A DNA stretch of 64,000 nucleotides from Chloroflexota bacterium (GCA_020845495.1 JADLFM010000223.1:1-64000); one strand, 5' to 3'. Positions 1 through 9,360 are shown, counted from the first letter of the stretch. The notes: generated from the letters alone by a model not told the origin. Numbers and translations are program-made.

Positions 1-73
1 GCATCCCGCCCACCACGGCCTCGATCTGCTCCGCCCACCGTGCCTCTTCGGCGTCCCAATCCGTCCGACCCAT
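1..73 (-). CDS. 5' fragment of a CDS leaving the window (unknown product)
   Basis: Reading leftward from an ATG at 71-73 there are 24 open codons (MGRTDWDAEEARWAEQIEAV, then VGGM) up to the window edge. A purine-rich GGGAGG ribosome binding site lies about 7 nt upstream of the ATG, which is the main reason to call it. The peptide is acidic and helical-looking, and no family can be assigned from so few residues. It would be divergent from manC. It could also be a chance ORF. Confidence 0.4.
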   Translation of the reverse strand, partial: MGRTDWDAEEARWAEQIEAVVGGM

Positions 74-274
74 CGGCGCCCTCCCACGCCTCAGGGTACT
101 TGACGCAATATCCTGTGGGACACCCCTGCACGTAGGAGAGGGGGCTGGGGGTGAGGGCGGCTATGGTAGACTTGGCGTCGCACTTGTCGTCGGAGCCGCA
201 TGGGGCGGGCGGGGCACCGGCGAGGACGACGGCGTCGGGGCCAGTCACGCACCCCCGCCGGCTCGGGAGGGGTC

Positions 275-1363
275 GTGACTGTGTCGCAACGATATGTCGT
301 TATCCTGGCCGGCGGGAGCGGGAGCCGGCTCTGGCCGCTCAGCCGCTCGCACCGCCCCAAGCAATTGCTGGCGCTTGGGAGCGAGCGGTCGCTCCTTCAG
401 TCGACGTTCGACCGGGTGGAGCCGCTGGTTTCGGCTGAGCGGGTCGTGGTCATGACTGAGCGATCGCACGCCGATGGGATCCGCGAACAACTCCCATCCC
501 TGCCGGCCGCGAATGTCGTCGTCGAGCCGGCTCGTCGGGGAACGGCCGGGAGCCTGGCGCTAGCAGCGGCAGTCATCGCGAAGCGGGATCCAAGCGCGGT
601 GATGGCGTCAGTTCATGCTGACGCCTACATCGCCGATCCGGACGAGTTTCGCCGCACCCTCGCCGCCGCGTTCGAGGCTGCCCAGCGCTCGAGCCGGCTC
701 GTGTTGATGGGTATCGAGCCGACCTCCCCCTCGACCCAACTTGGCTACATCGAGGCAGACGGCGTGATTGCCGAAGTCGACGGCTACCCGGTTCGGAGGG
801 TCGCCCGGTTCATCGAGAAGCCCGACCTGGAGTGCGCGACCGAGTTCATCGCCTCGGGGCGACACTACTGGAATCCTGGCGTTTTCGTCTGGCGCGTCGA
901 CGTGATCCTTTCGGAGTTTGCCCGGTTGCAGCCAGAGATCTCTGAGATCGTCACTCGGATCGCGGCCGATGTCGGCACGAAGCGCCAGCAGGCGGCCCTC
1001 GAGTCGCTTTACCCCACCGTCCCGGTTGAGACCATCGACGTCGGGATCATGGAGCAGTCGGAGATCGTCGCGGTCATCCCGGCCCGCTTCCCCTGGAGCG
1101 ACATCGGCACCTGGGCCGAGATCTACAACGCCCTCCCGCGCGACGCCGACGGGAACGTGACGCGGGGCCAGCACCTGGCCCTCGACTCGAAGAACAGCCT
1201 GATCTTCGCGACCTCACGGCCGGTCGCTACCATCGGCGTATCCGACCTGGTGATCGTGGAAACGCCCGATGTGGTGCTCGTCTGTCCACGGGACCGGGTG
1301 CAGGACGTCAAGAAACTCGTGGAGCGGCTCGGCGAGGATCTAGCGTTCCGGGACCTGCTCTGA
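275..1363 (+). CDS. manC: Mannose-1-phosphate guanylyltransferase
   Basis: Makes GDP-mannose from mannose-1-phosphate and GTP in the cytoplasm, feeding mannosylated glycans. The nucleotidyltransferase signature GGSGSRLWPLSR sits at residues 13-24, with the downstream Lys (K29) expected in the active site. Further family motifs are FIEKP (about 179-183), WNPGVF (about 199) and PWSDIGTW near the C-terminus. At 362 aa it matches the short form that lacks the phosphomannose isomerase domain. I chose the GTG at 275 because GGAGGGG lies just upstream; GTG 281 is equally plausible, and the ORF is open back to 200 but with low-complexity Arg-rich sequence. It stands alone, facing away from the sec genes. 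Confidence 0.93.
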   Translation: MTVSQRYVVILAGGSGSRLWPLSRSHRPKQLLALGSERSLLQSTFDRVEPLVSAERVVVMTERSHADGIREQLPSLPAANVVVEPARRGTAGSLALAAAVIAKRDPSAVMASVHADAYIADPDEFRRTLAAAFEAAQRSSRLVLMGIEPTSPSTQLGYIEADGVIAEVDGYPVRRVARFIEKPDLECATEFIASGRHYWNPGVFVWRVDVILSEFARLQPEISEIVTRIAADVGTKRQQAALESLYPTVPVETIDVGIMEQSEIVAVIPARFPWSDIGTWAEIYNALPRDADGNVTRGQHLALDSKNSLIFATSRPVATIGVSDLVIVETPDVVLVCPRDRVQDVKKLVERLGEDLAFRDLL

Positions 1364-1475
1364 ACGCAGGTCCGCCGCGATCCTCGTCCAACCCTCATCC
1401 CAGCCCGCTCCCCGCGGGGTGCGTCAGGCACGTACCGCCAGGGAGTGGGGATGGGCCGGGGACCGTGGTAGCCAG

Positions 1476-2447
1476 TTAGTTCGCTGCCACCGGTGCCACG
1501 TGGCGCCGGCCACGCAGGCGGTCGAGCCAGCCGGTCAACTCGCCAATATGCCAGGAGTAGAGTAGCAGGCTGGCGTTGAAGATCGAGCTATACGTCCCAG
1601 AGGTGATGCCGATCAGCAGCGCGAGAACGAAGCTATGGGTCGTGGTACCGCCGAAGAACCGCAGCGCGACCAACGTCAGCAGCACCGTGATCGACGTGTT
1701 CACCGACCTCCCAAGCGTCTGGGTCAGGCTGTGGTTCATCACGTCCTCGAACGGCTCGCCGGCGTGCCGGACGATGTTCTCGCGAACGCGGTCGAACACC
1801 ACGATGGTGTCGTGCACCGAGAAGCCGATGATCGTCAGCACGGCCGTGATGAACATCGCGTCAAGCTCGATGTCGAACAGCCGGCCGAGGATCGAGAAGA
1901 TCCCGAGAATGAGCAGGGCGTCGTGCAGGAGCGCGATGACGGCGCAGGTGCCGTAACGGATCGGGTTCGGCACCCGCCGGAACGACCACCAGAGGTAGAG
2001 CAGGATACCTCCGCAGGCCGCTAAGATGGCAAAGAGGGCATAGCGCACGATCTCGTCGGCGACGACCGGCGACACGATATCCACCGACATCACCTCGACG
2101 TTGCCGAAGCGCTGCGTCAGATGGTTGACGACGACCTGGCGCTCGGTCTCGGTTTCCGTCTGTGCCGTCTCAGTCAGCGCCTGCTCGAAAGGCAGCGTGC
2201 GGACCACGAAGGTGTTGTTGTCGGATGCCTGGACGATCGCTTCGGGGTGGCCGATCTCGGCGAAGGCATCGCGCAGTTGCGCCTGGCTGACCGGATTATC
2301 GAAGCGCAGCGTCAAGATCGTGCCGCTGGTGAAATCGATGCCGGGCCGCAGGCCGCCGGGCAAGGCCAGAGAGATGACCCCCGGCATGATCAGGATGAAC
2401 GAGATCGCATAAAAGAGGTAGCGGAGGCGCACGAAGTTCAGGGTCAC
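1476..2447 (-). CDS. secF: Protein translocase subunit SecF
   Basis: Membrane subunit of SecDF, which uses the proton motive force to help pull preproteins out through SecYEG. The 323-aa protein has an N-terminal TM, an extracytoplasmic domain (about 35-135) and five more TM segments. These carry the RND-type stretch with DTIVVFDRVRENI and the SVNTSIT motif typical of SecF. Translation starts at GTG 2447, which overlaps the secD stop by 4 bp (GTGA), indicating translational coupling. Confidence 0.96.
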   Translation of the reverse strand: MTLNFVRLRYLFYAISFILIMPGVISLALPGGLRPGIDFTSGTILTLRFDNPVSQAQLRDAFAEIGHPEAIVQASDNNTFVVRTLPFEQALTETAQTETETERQVVVNHLTQRFGNVEVMSVDIVSPVVADEIVRYALFAILAACGGILLYLWWSFRRVPNPIRYGTCAVIALLHDALLILGIFSILGRLFDIELDAMFITAVLTIIGFSVHDTIVVFDRVRENIVRHAGEPFEDVMNHSLTQTLGRSVNTSITVLLTLVALRFFGGTTTHSFVLALLIGITSGTYSSIFNASLLLYSWHIGELTGWLDRLRGRRHVAPVAAN

Positions 2448-3817
2448 GAGCGAGCCCCCTCCTGTAGGGCACGGGAGGCAGCGGCCGTCGGGCGTGGCGC
2501 CGTCGGCACGGGGATGTGCATCCCGAACAACGTTTCGTTGTGAATGATCTTCGTGGCCATAACGGCAGTCAGCAGCCCCCGCGTGACGAAGATCGCGGTG
2601 AAGAGGCTGACGATCACGCCGATGGTCAACGTCAGGGCGAAGCCAGTAATCAGACTGGCCCCGAAGTTCTGGCCGAACCAGTAGAGGATGACCGCGGTAA
2701 TGAGCGTGGACGAATTCGAGTCGCGGATGCTCGTCCAGGCACGGTCGAAGCCGGCGTTGGTGGCAGCACCAAAGCTCTTCCCCCAGCGTAGCTCCTCACG
2801 CATACGTTCGAAGATCAGGATGTTCGCGTCCACCGCCATCCCGATCGACAGGATGAACCCCGCGATGCCCGATAGCGTCATCGTGACGGGGATCGCCTTG
2901 AAGATCGCCAGCGTGACGATGGTGTAGACCGCGAGCGCCAGCGTCGCCATCAAGCCCGGCAGGCGATAGTACATGATCATGAACAGAGCGACGACCATCA
3001 GCGCGATCTCGCCGGCGATGATGCTCCGATGCACCGAGTCCGAGCCGAGTGTCGCGTCGACGGTGCGCTCTTCGACGATCTTGATCGGGACCGGCACGGC
3101 GCCCGCGTTCAACTGAATCGCCAGCGTGCGGGCCTCGTTCAGGCGCAGCCCCGTAATGACCCCGTTGCGGCTAATGACCGCTTGCACCGTTGGCGCCGAG
3201 ATCAACTCGTTGTCGAGGAAGATCCCGAGCGGCTTGCCGATCAGGCGGCGAGTGATCTGCTCGAAGAGGTGCGCGCCCTCGTCGTCGAACTCGAAGGCCA
3301 CCTGGGGCTGATTCGAGCGCGGGTCGAACACGACCTGGGCGTTTGGCCGGAAGTACTTACCGGTGAGCTCTTTCTCCTGGCCGTCGAGGCCGGTGGCGGT
3401 CGCAATTTTCCACTCGCCGGTAGTAGGGTCGCGCTCGCGGAAGTCGAGCTGCGCGGTCTGCCCGATGAGCTTCTTCGCCTCTTCGACGTCCTTGAGGCCG
3501 GGCATCTCGACGATGACGCGGTCAGTACCCTGCGACTGGATGACCGGCTCGGCGACGCCATACGCGTTGACCCGTCGCTCGAGCACCTGCATAACGCCCT
3601 TCAAGACCTGCTGCGGATCCTGGCCCGGCGCCTTCGACATATCCGCTTGCAGGACGAGGTGCGTTCCACCCTGGAGGTCGAGGCCAAGGGTGAAGCCCTG
3701 GCGCTGGAAATGGAAGCTCCCGACCTGAATGTTGATCCCGTTCGGCCACGGCCAGACGAAGGCCAGGCCCGCGACGAAGACGATCGCGGTAATGATCAGG
3801 CGCCAGCGGTTTCGCAT
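2444..3817 (-). CDS. secD: Protein translocase subunit SecD
   Basis: Partner of SecF in the SecDF export motor. The 457-aa sequence has an N-terminal TM (about 5-25), the conserved GLDLQGGTHLVL motif near residue 45, a compact P1 head domain, and six C-terminal TM segments with SGIAGFILSIGMAVDANILI and FERMREE. It is shorter than enterobacterial SecD (about 615 aa) and similar in size to the compact forms of Gram-positives and deep-branching bacteria. It is first in the secD-secF pair. The 186 bp between it and the peptide-binding gene show no recognised element. Confidence 0.96.
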   Translation of the reverse strand: MRNRWRLIITAIVFVAGLAFVWPWPNGINIQVGSFHFQRQGFTLGLDLQGGTHLVLQADMSKAPGQDPQQVLKGVMQVLERRVNAYGVAEPVIQSQGTDRVIVEMPGLKDVEEAKKLIGQTAQLDFRERDPTTGEWKIATATGLDGQEKELTGKYFRPNAQVVFDPRSNQPQVAFEFDDEGAHLFEQITRRLIGKPLGIFLDNELISAPTVQAVISRNGVITGLRLNEARTLAIQLNAGAVPVPIKIVEERTVDATLGSDSVHRSIIAGEIALMVVALFMIMYYRLPGLMATLALAVYTIVTLAIFKAIPVTMTLSGIAGFILSIGMAVDANILIFERMREELRWGKSFGAATNAGFDRAWTSIRDSNSSTLITAVILYWFGQNFGASLITGFALTLTIGVIVSLFTAIFVTRGLLTAVMATKIIHNETLFGMHIPVPTAPRPTAAASRALQEGARS

Positions 3818-4003
3818 GCGTACCCCAGGGGTCAGTGGTCAGACGGCGGTCAAAGGCGTGTGCACAACGCCGCGTGGTCGGCGATGACGGGCCGGTCGAC
3901 AGAGAATTATGCCATTGGCGTCGCGGGCCGGCTCGCCTTCCGCACGACGGGTGAACGTCGAGCGTCACGAGCAGGGGATGGCATCAACAGGGTCCGGCGA
4001 GCG

Positions 4004-5725
4004 TCAAGGCCGGTCGCCGAGCGAGACGTTCTTGAGGCGCACGAGCGCGAGTACCCGCTCAGGCTCGAAGCCCTGGACGTACGGCCGCACCAGTGTCTGC
4101 ACGCCGTAGTGGAAGATCGGGATCGAGGGATACTCGGCGGCGAGGATACCGTCTGCCTCGTGATACAGGTCCGTCCTGGCCGCTCGGTCGAGCTGGCCGA
4201 GGGCATCGCGAACGGCCGAATCGTACTCGTCGTTCTGCCAGCCTGCGTTGAAGCTGGCTGGATCTTCGGCGCTGTCCCAGATCTGGTTGTACCAGTTGTA
4301 CGGATCTTCGTAATCTGAGAACCAGCCGCCGCGCGCGAGATCGCCGTCTTTGGCCCAGCCGTCGCCACGCCGCCATTTCAGGAATGCTGACCACTCCATC
4401 GGCTCCAGCTTGACCTCGATGCCGAGTGTGTCTCGGTAGCGATCCCGCAGGTACTCGCCAAGCTGCTTCCACTGAGTGCTGGTGTTGAAGGCGAAGCTGA
4501 GTGGCGGAAAGCCCTTGCCGCCTGGAAAGCCGGCGTCAGCCAGTTTCGCCCGCGCCTCGTCGAGGCTCTCAGCAGGCCACGCCGCCAGATCGCGGCCGTC
4601 GATGCCCTCCGGTACGAGTGCCAGGGCCGAGTCGCCCACCCGCTGGAGCACCTGCCGCAGCACGTGCTTCCGCTCGATCGCCTGCCCCAGCGCCATCCGC
4701 ACGCGGGGATCCTGCAAGTGCGGCTTCCGATGGTTGACGGCCAGGAATAAGGTCGCCGACTGCGGGTAGGTCCGCACCTCGGCCCGGGCGCGGGCGTCAG
4801 ATGCGATGCGCTCGACATAACCGGGCGGAATTTCGAAGGTTGCGCCGCCGCCGAGGGTGTCGAGATCGCCGCTCTCGTACGCGCTGAGCGCCTGATCGGC
4901 CGCGCCGGCAGGAAACGCCCGCAGGACGGCTCGCACGATCTGCGGCGGCGGGCCACCGTAGCTATCGTTGCGCTCCAGCACGATCTGGGTGTCCGGCCGC
5001 CACTCGGCGAGCCGGAACGGTCCGTTCGTAACGATCGCGACCGCGCGGGTCCAGCGATCCCCAAACTGCTCGACGACATCCTTCCGGACCGGCGCGAACG
5101 TCCACATGCTGACGAGCCGGAGAAACTGCGCGGCATGCTGCTCGAGGGTCACCACGAGCGTACGGTCGTCGCGGGCGACCACGCCGAGCAATTGCGGATC
5201 GAGCCCGTCATTGTGGACACGTACGGCATTCTTGAGCGGATAGAAGAGCGGCGCGTAGTCGGAGGCCGTCTGTGGATCGACTGCCCGCCGCCAGGCGTAC
5301 TCGTAGTCTCCGGCCACGACCGGCCGTCCGTCCGACCAGCGCCGCTCAAGCCGTAGCGTGAATGTATAGGTCAGGCCGTCGTCGCCGATTGCCCAGGATG
5401 CTGCACCCGCCGGGGTTGGCTCGCCGGACTGATCGAGTTCGACCAGCCCCTCAAACAATTGCGCGACGACCTGGACGGACGCGGCATCGGTGGCGAGGGC
5501 CGGATCGAGCGTGGGCGGCTCGGTCGTCGGCATCCGCAGGGTCAGGCGGCGCACGGTCGCCGTCGCCGTGGCGGCCGGGTCAGGCGTGCCTGTCGGTGCG
5601 AGCGTGGGTGTCGCAGGCGCCGGTGTCGGCGTGGCGGGGGCGCGGGCTTCACCGGCGCACGCTACCAGCAGCCCGAGCGGCGCGGCGCCGAGGACCGACA
5701 GTAGACGGCGGCGGTTCAGGCGCAC
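4004..5725 (-). CDS. Peptide ABC transporter substrate-binding lipoprotein (SBP_bac_5)
   Basis: Extracellular solute-binding component for oligopeptides or a related solute. The N-terminus has NRRRLL followed by a hydrophobic stretch and the lipobox LLVAC, predicting lipidation at Cys 23 and possibly Tat export. A Pro/Thr/Ala linker follows (about 25-58), then the SBP family 5 domain starting at TEPPTLDPALATDAA. Motifs FEGLVELD, YTFTLR and WSDGRPVVAGDYEYAWRR are typical of OppA/DppA. Length 573 aa. No permease or ATPase genes lie beside it, so it is an orphan binding protein. It starts with GTG 42 bp after the def stop. Confidence 0.92.
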   Translation of the reverse strand: MRLNRRRLLSVLGAAPLGLLVACAGEARAPATPTPAPATPTLAPTGTPDPAATATATVRRLTLRMPTTEPPTLDPALATDAASVQVVAQLFEGLVELDQSGEPTPAGAASWAIGDDGLTYTFTLRLERRWSDGRPVVAGDYEYAWRRAVDPQTASDYAPLFYPLKNAVRVHNDGLDPQLLGVVARDDRTLVVTLEQHAAQFLRLVSMWTFAPVRKDVVEQFGDRWTRAVAIVTNGPFRLAEWRPDTQIVLERNDSYGGPPPQIVRAVLRAFPAGAADQALSAYESGDLDTLGGGATFEIPPGYVERIASDARARAEVRTYPQSATLFLAVNHRKPHLQDPRVRMALGQAIERKHVLRQVLQRVGDSALALVPEGIDGRDLAAWPAESLDEARAKLADAGFPGGKGFPPLSFAFNTSTQWKQLGEYLRDRYRDTLGIEVKLEPMEWSAFLKWRRGDGWAKDGDLARGGWFSDYEDPYNWYNQIWDSAEDPASFNAGWQNDEYDSAVRDALGQLDRAARTDLYHEADGILAAEYPSIPIFHYGVQTLVRPYVQGFEPERVLALVRLKNVSLGDRP

Positions 5726-5767
5726 CGTCCACCGGCCCTGAGCGGTCGGAGGGCTATCACCGGCCGG

Positions 5768-6280
5768 TCACTCGGCTGCGACGGCCTCGTCAACCGAGGA
5801 GGCACGCTCCTCGCGACTCGATCGGCGCAGGTCGTCGAGTGAGTCGAGCCGGTCGACGTAAACCATGCCCTGCAAGTGGTCGATCTCGTGCTGAAGCGCC
5901 TGCCCGAACAAGCCTTCGCCAGTGAGGCGGATCTCCTTGCCCTTCAGGTCTTTCGCTTTGACGGTGACTCGCACGGCTCGCCGCACCTTCGCCCAGTAAC
6001 CGGGGACGGACAGACAGCCTTCGTCCAACAGGTGCTCGTCCTCGAGTTTGACGATCTCGGGGTTGATGAGTGTGTGGACCTCGCCCGGCTCCGTCTCCAC
6101 CACGGCCACCTGGAGCGGCACGCCGATCTGCGGAGCAGCCAGGCCGACGCCCGGCGCATCGCGCATCGTGTCGATCATGTCGTCCACCAGTCGTTGAATC
6201 GACTGGTCGATCTTCGACACCTTTCGCGCCTTCTTCCGGAGCACCGGATTGCCGAGCGCCACGATCGGTCGGACCGCCAT
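5768..6280 (-). CDS. def: Peptide deformylase
   Basis: Removes the N-formyl group from nascent proteins; a metal hydrolase. All three motifs are present in 170 aa: GVGLAAPQIG (44-53, catalytic Gln51), EGCLSVPG (87-94, metal ligand Cys89) and QHEIDHLQG (130-138, ligands His131 and His135, catalytic Glu132). I chose the ATG at 6280 because it follows the cobT stop by 17 bp and has GGAGG about 10 nt upstream. The longer open frame to 6406 would overlap cobT. The C-terminus is an acidic/Arg-rich tail after about residue 150. Confidence 0.96.
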   Translation of the reverse strand: MAVRPIVALGNPVLRKKARKVSKIDQSIQRLVDDMIDTMRDAPGVGLAAPQIGVPLQVAVVETEPGEVHTLINPEIVKLEDEHLLDEGCLSVPGYWAKVRRAVRVTVKAKDLKGKEIRLTGEGLFGQALQHEIDHLQGMVYVDRLDSLDDLRRSSREERASSVDEAVAAE

Positions 6281-6296
6281 TGCTGCTGCGCCTCCT

Positions 6297-7532
6297 TCAC
6301 CCGCGGGCATTGTACCAGCCAGAGGCCGTCGCTCCGCTGGCGACGCGGTCGAGGCCATAGATGTCTTCATAGACCCGTTCGACCTCACGCAGCAGTTGCG
6401 TCGCATCAGCGCCCATCACCAATGATGCCGCGATGGCAGCAGCACCCGCCCCAACCCCTTCCTTGACGAGGAAGTCCTCATAGCGACGCAGTGGGAGGTT
6501 CCGAGCCGTGCCGAAGTCGAGGTCGGAGGCGAGGACAGGGATGTCGCCGATCTGGGCGGCCAGGCCGCCCAGATCGGCGGTCGGGTCTCGCGCGACCCAG
6601 CCCGTCGTCGCAACCGCAAGCCGGTCCGCGGCGCCTGCGGCGTCTCCGCACTCCCGTGCGATGGCCAGCAGCAGGGCCGCTACCGCGAGCATCTGGCTGC
6701 CACCGGCGAGTAGCACTGGTCCACGCCGGAGCGCCGCCAGGGCCACGCCAGCCGCCACTGGCTGCATCGGGTCTCCGACCGCCGCTACGATCTCCAGCGC
6801 TGGGCGTGCCCGATACTCTGGACCCGCGAGCAGTCCAGCGGCCGTCAGCGCCCGCGTCACGACCGCGGCCTTGAGCGGGTGAGCGTTGTTCGGCATGCTG
6901 CTCGACACTTTGCCCCAGGCGTCGATCCCGAGGCCGCAGAGCAACGCTTGCGCCGTCGTGGTGCCGCCCGGCACGCTCTCCGCCACGAGCAGGTACTCGC
7001 CGCGTGCTGCCAGCGCTTCCCCGGCCTGTAACCCCTGCTCGAACAGGGCGGCAGCGTGGGGGACCGCTCGGCCCGTCTCGATGGACGCCCCCCACCGATC
7101 CGCCAGTACGGTGGTGGGCGCGTCGGGCTTGATCCGGAGTCCCGCGTCGAGAACGTCCACCTGCATCCCGGTCAGGCGCAGGCCGGCCAGGGTAATGAGG
7201 ACGGGACCGGGCGCGCCGAGCGGGTTCGAAGGCACGCCCTGCATACAGCGCGGGCGGCCGTGAAACAGTGCCTCGACGTCCGCTGTGGCCGTCAGGCGGC
7301 GAAGCTCGGCTGTGGTGCCGGCTGCCGAAAGCCCGTCGATCTCGGCGGTCTCGGTATGAGCCACGATGCAGGCGAAGTGTGGGCGCCGCCCCCGCAGGCA
7401 TTCCACGAGCGTCCGCCCGCGCTGCTCGGCGTGGACGAGCAGGATTGGAAGGTCGTCGATGTGTGGGAAGCAGCCGGTCTTCGCGATCACTCGTGCGGCT
7501 CCGTCAGCCTGGGTCGTTCGCGGTACGGTCAC
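6297..7532 (-). CDS. cobT: UPF0284-type nicotinate-nucleotide:DMB phosphoribosyltransferase family protein (CobT)
   Basis: Family that activates the lower ligand of cobalamin as alpha-ribazole phosphate; the UPF0284/TIGR00303 branch is found mostly in archaea and cyanobacteria. The signature AESVPGGTTTAQALL is near residue 205, followed by GKVSSSMPNNAHPLK and GDPMQP. Length 411 aa. It starts at GTG 7532 with GGGAG 5 nt upstream. Its neighbour cobD/cbiB acts in the same branch of B12 assembly, which supports the role. The exact substrate (NaMN with DMB or another base) cannot be read from sequence. Confidence 0.85.
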   Translation of the reverse strand: MTVPRTTQADGAARVIAKTGCFPHIDDLPILLVHAEQRGRTLVECLRGRRPHFACIVAHTETAEIDGLSAAGTTAELRRLTATADVEALFHGRPRCMQGVPSNPLGAPGPVLITLAGLRLTGMQVDVLDAGLRIKPDAPTTVLADRWGASIETGRAVPHAAALFEQGLQAGEALAARGEYLLVAESVPGGTTTAQALLCGLGIDAWGKVSSSMPNNAHPLKAAVVTRALTAAGLLAGPEYRARPALEIVAAVGDPMQPVAAGVALAALRRGPVLLAGGSQMLAVAALLLAIARECGDAAGAADRLAVATTGWVARDPTADLGGLAAQIGDIPVLASDLDFGTARNLPLRRYEDFLVKEGVGAGAAAIAASLVMGADATQLLREVERVYEDIYGLDRVASGATASGWYNARG

Positions 7533-7781
7533 GGCCGCTCCCTAAGGAGCAGCCAGGGATGGGGGTGTAGCGTGGAGTATCCGGGAGTGGCAGTCTACCC
7601 TCATCCGCGCTGCGCGCGACTCCTCCACAGGGTGAGCGATAGGCAGTTGCCCGCCTTTTCACGACGGTCCCGTATCCGGAGGGCTCTGACGGCGCGTTCG
7701 GCGTATCTTCCGTCTACCCGGTACCGCGCCACGTCTCGCTGGAATCGCGGCCGCGGTCACGACGAGCCGGCGGAGGGCGCG
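7533..7781. other. Intergenic region upstream of cobT
   Basis: 249 bp between cobD and cobT with no convincing ORF. I checked it for a cobalamin riboswitch because of its position; the B12-box (GCCACTG) and core motifs are not present in recognisable form. Apart from the cobT ribosome binding site I see nothing in it. Confidence 0.4.
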
Positions 7782-8813
7782 TCATGTCTGGGAAGCGATC
7801 CGCCTTCGGTAGATCAGGGCCGGCACCAGCCCGGCGACGAGGAGAATCGTCGCCGCCTTCACGATCTCGGCTGCATGGTCGATGGCCGCCGCATCCGCAC
7901 CGGGCAGCACGGCGCCCAGGCGATAGTGCCCGACCTTCTCGAGCCGTGCCACCACCGCCCCAGCCATTGCGCTCATCGGCCAGCCCGCATTGGGGCTCTC
8001 GGTGTTGCCGGCGTCGGTCCAGGTGACGCGCGCGGCCCCGCCGACGTCCCCACCCGCGAGCGCTGCCCCGGCGATGAGGAGCAGCGCGGTGAGCCGGGCT
8101 GGGACGAGGTTGAGCAGATCGTCGAGTCGAGCGGCAGCCTTGCCGACATGCTCGTACGTGCCATGGTAACCAATCATGGCGTCGAGCGTGTTGGCGGCCC
8201 GGTAGGCATACGCGGCCGGCAGCCCGCCAAGCGCGTAGTAGACGATCGGGGCGACGATGCTATCCGACGCATTTTCCGCGAGCGACTCGACGGCCGCACT
8301 GGCAAGCTGGTCGAACGACAGTCCGCCCGTCTCTCGGCTCACGAGCGCCCGCAGTTCCCGACACGCGCCGTCGACATCGCGTCGTTCGAGGCAGGCCCGA
8401 GTCTGTTCCCCGGCCTGGAGCAGAGCGCGCACGCTCAGGGTGCCCTTGAGCAGCCACCCCTCGGCCAGCAGGGCGAGTGGGGGCGGCAGTACTCGGAGTG
8501 CCTGCACCGCCGCCCGGCCTGCCACTATGGCGCCCCCCACGATCCAGGCGGTGATGAGCGCTCCGTACATCAGGCTGGGCAGACGACTCGCCGGCGCTCG
8601 TCGCTCGGCGAGCGCGATGGCCCGGCCGATCAGGACCACCGGGTGAACTGACGCCGGCGGCTCCCCGGCCAGCGCGTCGAGAACAAGTGCGACGACCAGG
8701 ACACCTGGCCCTCCGCCGACCGAGGCCGGGCGATCGGGCGACGCTCCAGGCCGAGGCGACGCCGGGCGGCTGCTGATACTGTCGCTCCAGTGAGGTGGCC
8801 AAGGTGAGAGCAA
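7782..8813 (-). CDS. cobD: Adenosylcobinamide-phosphate synthase (CobD/CbiB)
   Basis: Integral membrane enzyme that attaches the aminopropanol arm to adenosylcobyric acid. The core begins with LVVALVLDALAGEPP and HPVVLIGRAI. It continues with the family signatures SRETGGLSFDQL, VESLAENASDSIVAP and AANTLDAMIGYHGTYEHVG. Several TM helices are evident. The start is uncertain: no ATG or GTG lies between the terminator-like hairpin at 8821-8844 and the conserved core, so I used TTG 8813 (343 aa). The open frame runs up to 9041 but would then overlap the SWIM gene. It lies about 250 bp upstream of cobT on the same strand. Confidence 0.86.
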   Translation of the reverse strand: MLSPWPPHWSDSISSRPASPRPGASPDRPASVGGGPGVLVVALVLDALAGEPPASVHPVVLIGRAIALAERRAPASRLPSLMYGALITAWIVGGAIVAGRAAVQALRVLPPPLALLAEGWLLKGTLSVRALLQAGEQTRACLERRDVDGACRELRALVSRETGGLSFDQLASAAVESLAENASDSIVAPIVYYALGGLPAAYAYRAANTLDAMIGYHGTYEHVGKAAARLDDLLNLVPARLTALLLIAGAALAGGDVGGAARVTWTDAGNTESPNAGWPMSAMAGAVVARLEKVGHYRLGAVLPGADAAAIDHAAEIVKAATILLVAGLVPALIYRRRIASQT

Positions 8814-8820
8814 GGAGACG

Positions 8821-8844
8821 CCCTCGGCCGCTCGCGGCCGAGGG
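8821..8844. terminator. Hairpin between the SWIM gene and cobD
   Basis: Perfect 10-bp inverted repeat (CCCTCGGCCG, loop ctcg, CGGCCGAGGG) located 29 bp after the SWIM-gene stop. There is no T-run, so it is either a GC-rich weak terminator or an mRNA end-stabilising hairpin. It also fixes the upstream limit for the cobD start. Confidence 0.55.
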
Positions 8845-8872
8845 CGAATGCATGGAAGGGTGAACGAGCGGA

Positions 8873-9178
8873 CTAGTGCCGGCCGTTGCCGTTCGCGGAG
8901 ACCGTCTCTTCGCCGCTCTGGGGCTCGGTGACCGGCCAGTAACGGGCCTCCTCGGGGAGCATGTCCCCCATCAACTTCTGGATCGCCATGACGTGACTGC
9001 AAATACCGTTGGTTGAGAAGAAGTGGCAGTCGCACTTCCACTGCTGGTTGCGGAACGCCACGACGTGCGAAGCGTTTTCGCCACGGAACGTCGTGCTGAA
9101 CTCAGTAAACGTCACGCGATCAGGTTCGCGTGCATACAGGTTTGCCTTCTGAATCTTTCCGATCAGGCTGGAATTCAT
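8873..9178 (-). CDS. SWIM zinc-finger protein
   Basis: A 101-aa protein with a SWIM-type zinc site: Cys49-x-Cys51-x8-Cys60-x-His62 in KCDCHFFSTNGICSHVM. SWIM domains mediate DNA or protein contacts. The N-terminal half (YAREPDRVTFTEFSTTFRG) is the beta-rich lead-in usual for stand-alone bacterial SWIM proteins; the tail is acidic and polar. The ATG at 9178 has GGAGGAG upstream (GGAGGAGTCG-ATG). It has its own promoter at 9332-9360 and a hairpin in the leader, so it is a separately regulated single gene. The specific role is unknown. Confidence 0.85.
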   Translation of the reverse strand: MNSSLIGKIQKANLYAREPDRVTFTEFSTTFRGENASHVVAFRNQQWKCDCHFFSTNGICSHVMAIQKLMGDMLPEEARYWPVTEPQSGEETVSANGNGRH

Positions 9179-9217
9179 CGACTCCTCCGGGTCGCGACGC
9201 TACCCAACGAAAGCACG

Positions 9218-9247
9218 AACGCCAGTGCGCGTCTGCACACTGGCGTT
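9218..9247 (-). promoter_or_regulatory. Leader hairpin upstream of the SWIM gene
   Basis: Perfect 10-bp inverted repeat (AACGCCAGTG / CACTGGCGTT) with a 10-nt loop. It lies in the predicted 147-nt leader between the promoter at 9332-9360 and the start codon at 9178. It could be an attenuator, a regulator-binding RNA hairpin or a DNA operator. Confidence 0.45.
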
Positions 9248-9331
9248 TATGTCTTCGTCCTGCTATTCGCCGCAGATGTCGCAGCCAATACGCCCATCCC
9301 GACCAGCGTCGTCGGCGACACTGGTACCTAA

Positions 9332-9360
9332 AGGATACACGTCCCTCTGTGGGGTGTCAA
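9332..9360 (-). promoter_or_regulatory. Sigma-70 promoter of the SWIM gene
   Basis: Reading leftward: -35 TTGACA (9360-9355), 17-bp spacer, -10 TATCCT (9337-9332). The -35 is a perfect match and the spacer optimal. Predicted transcription start is about 9325. Confidence 0.7.

Noticed and set aside
3029..4318. Long rightward ORF opposite secD and the binding protein
   Set aside because: Antisense to two well-supported genes, compositionally a GC-rich shadow with no recognisable motifs.
7533..7781. Cobalamin riboswitch upstream of cobT
   Set aside because: Position is suggestive, but the leftward strand lacks the B12 box and the conserved core, so I could not support it.
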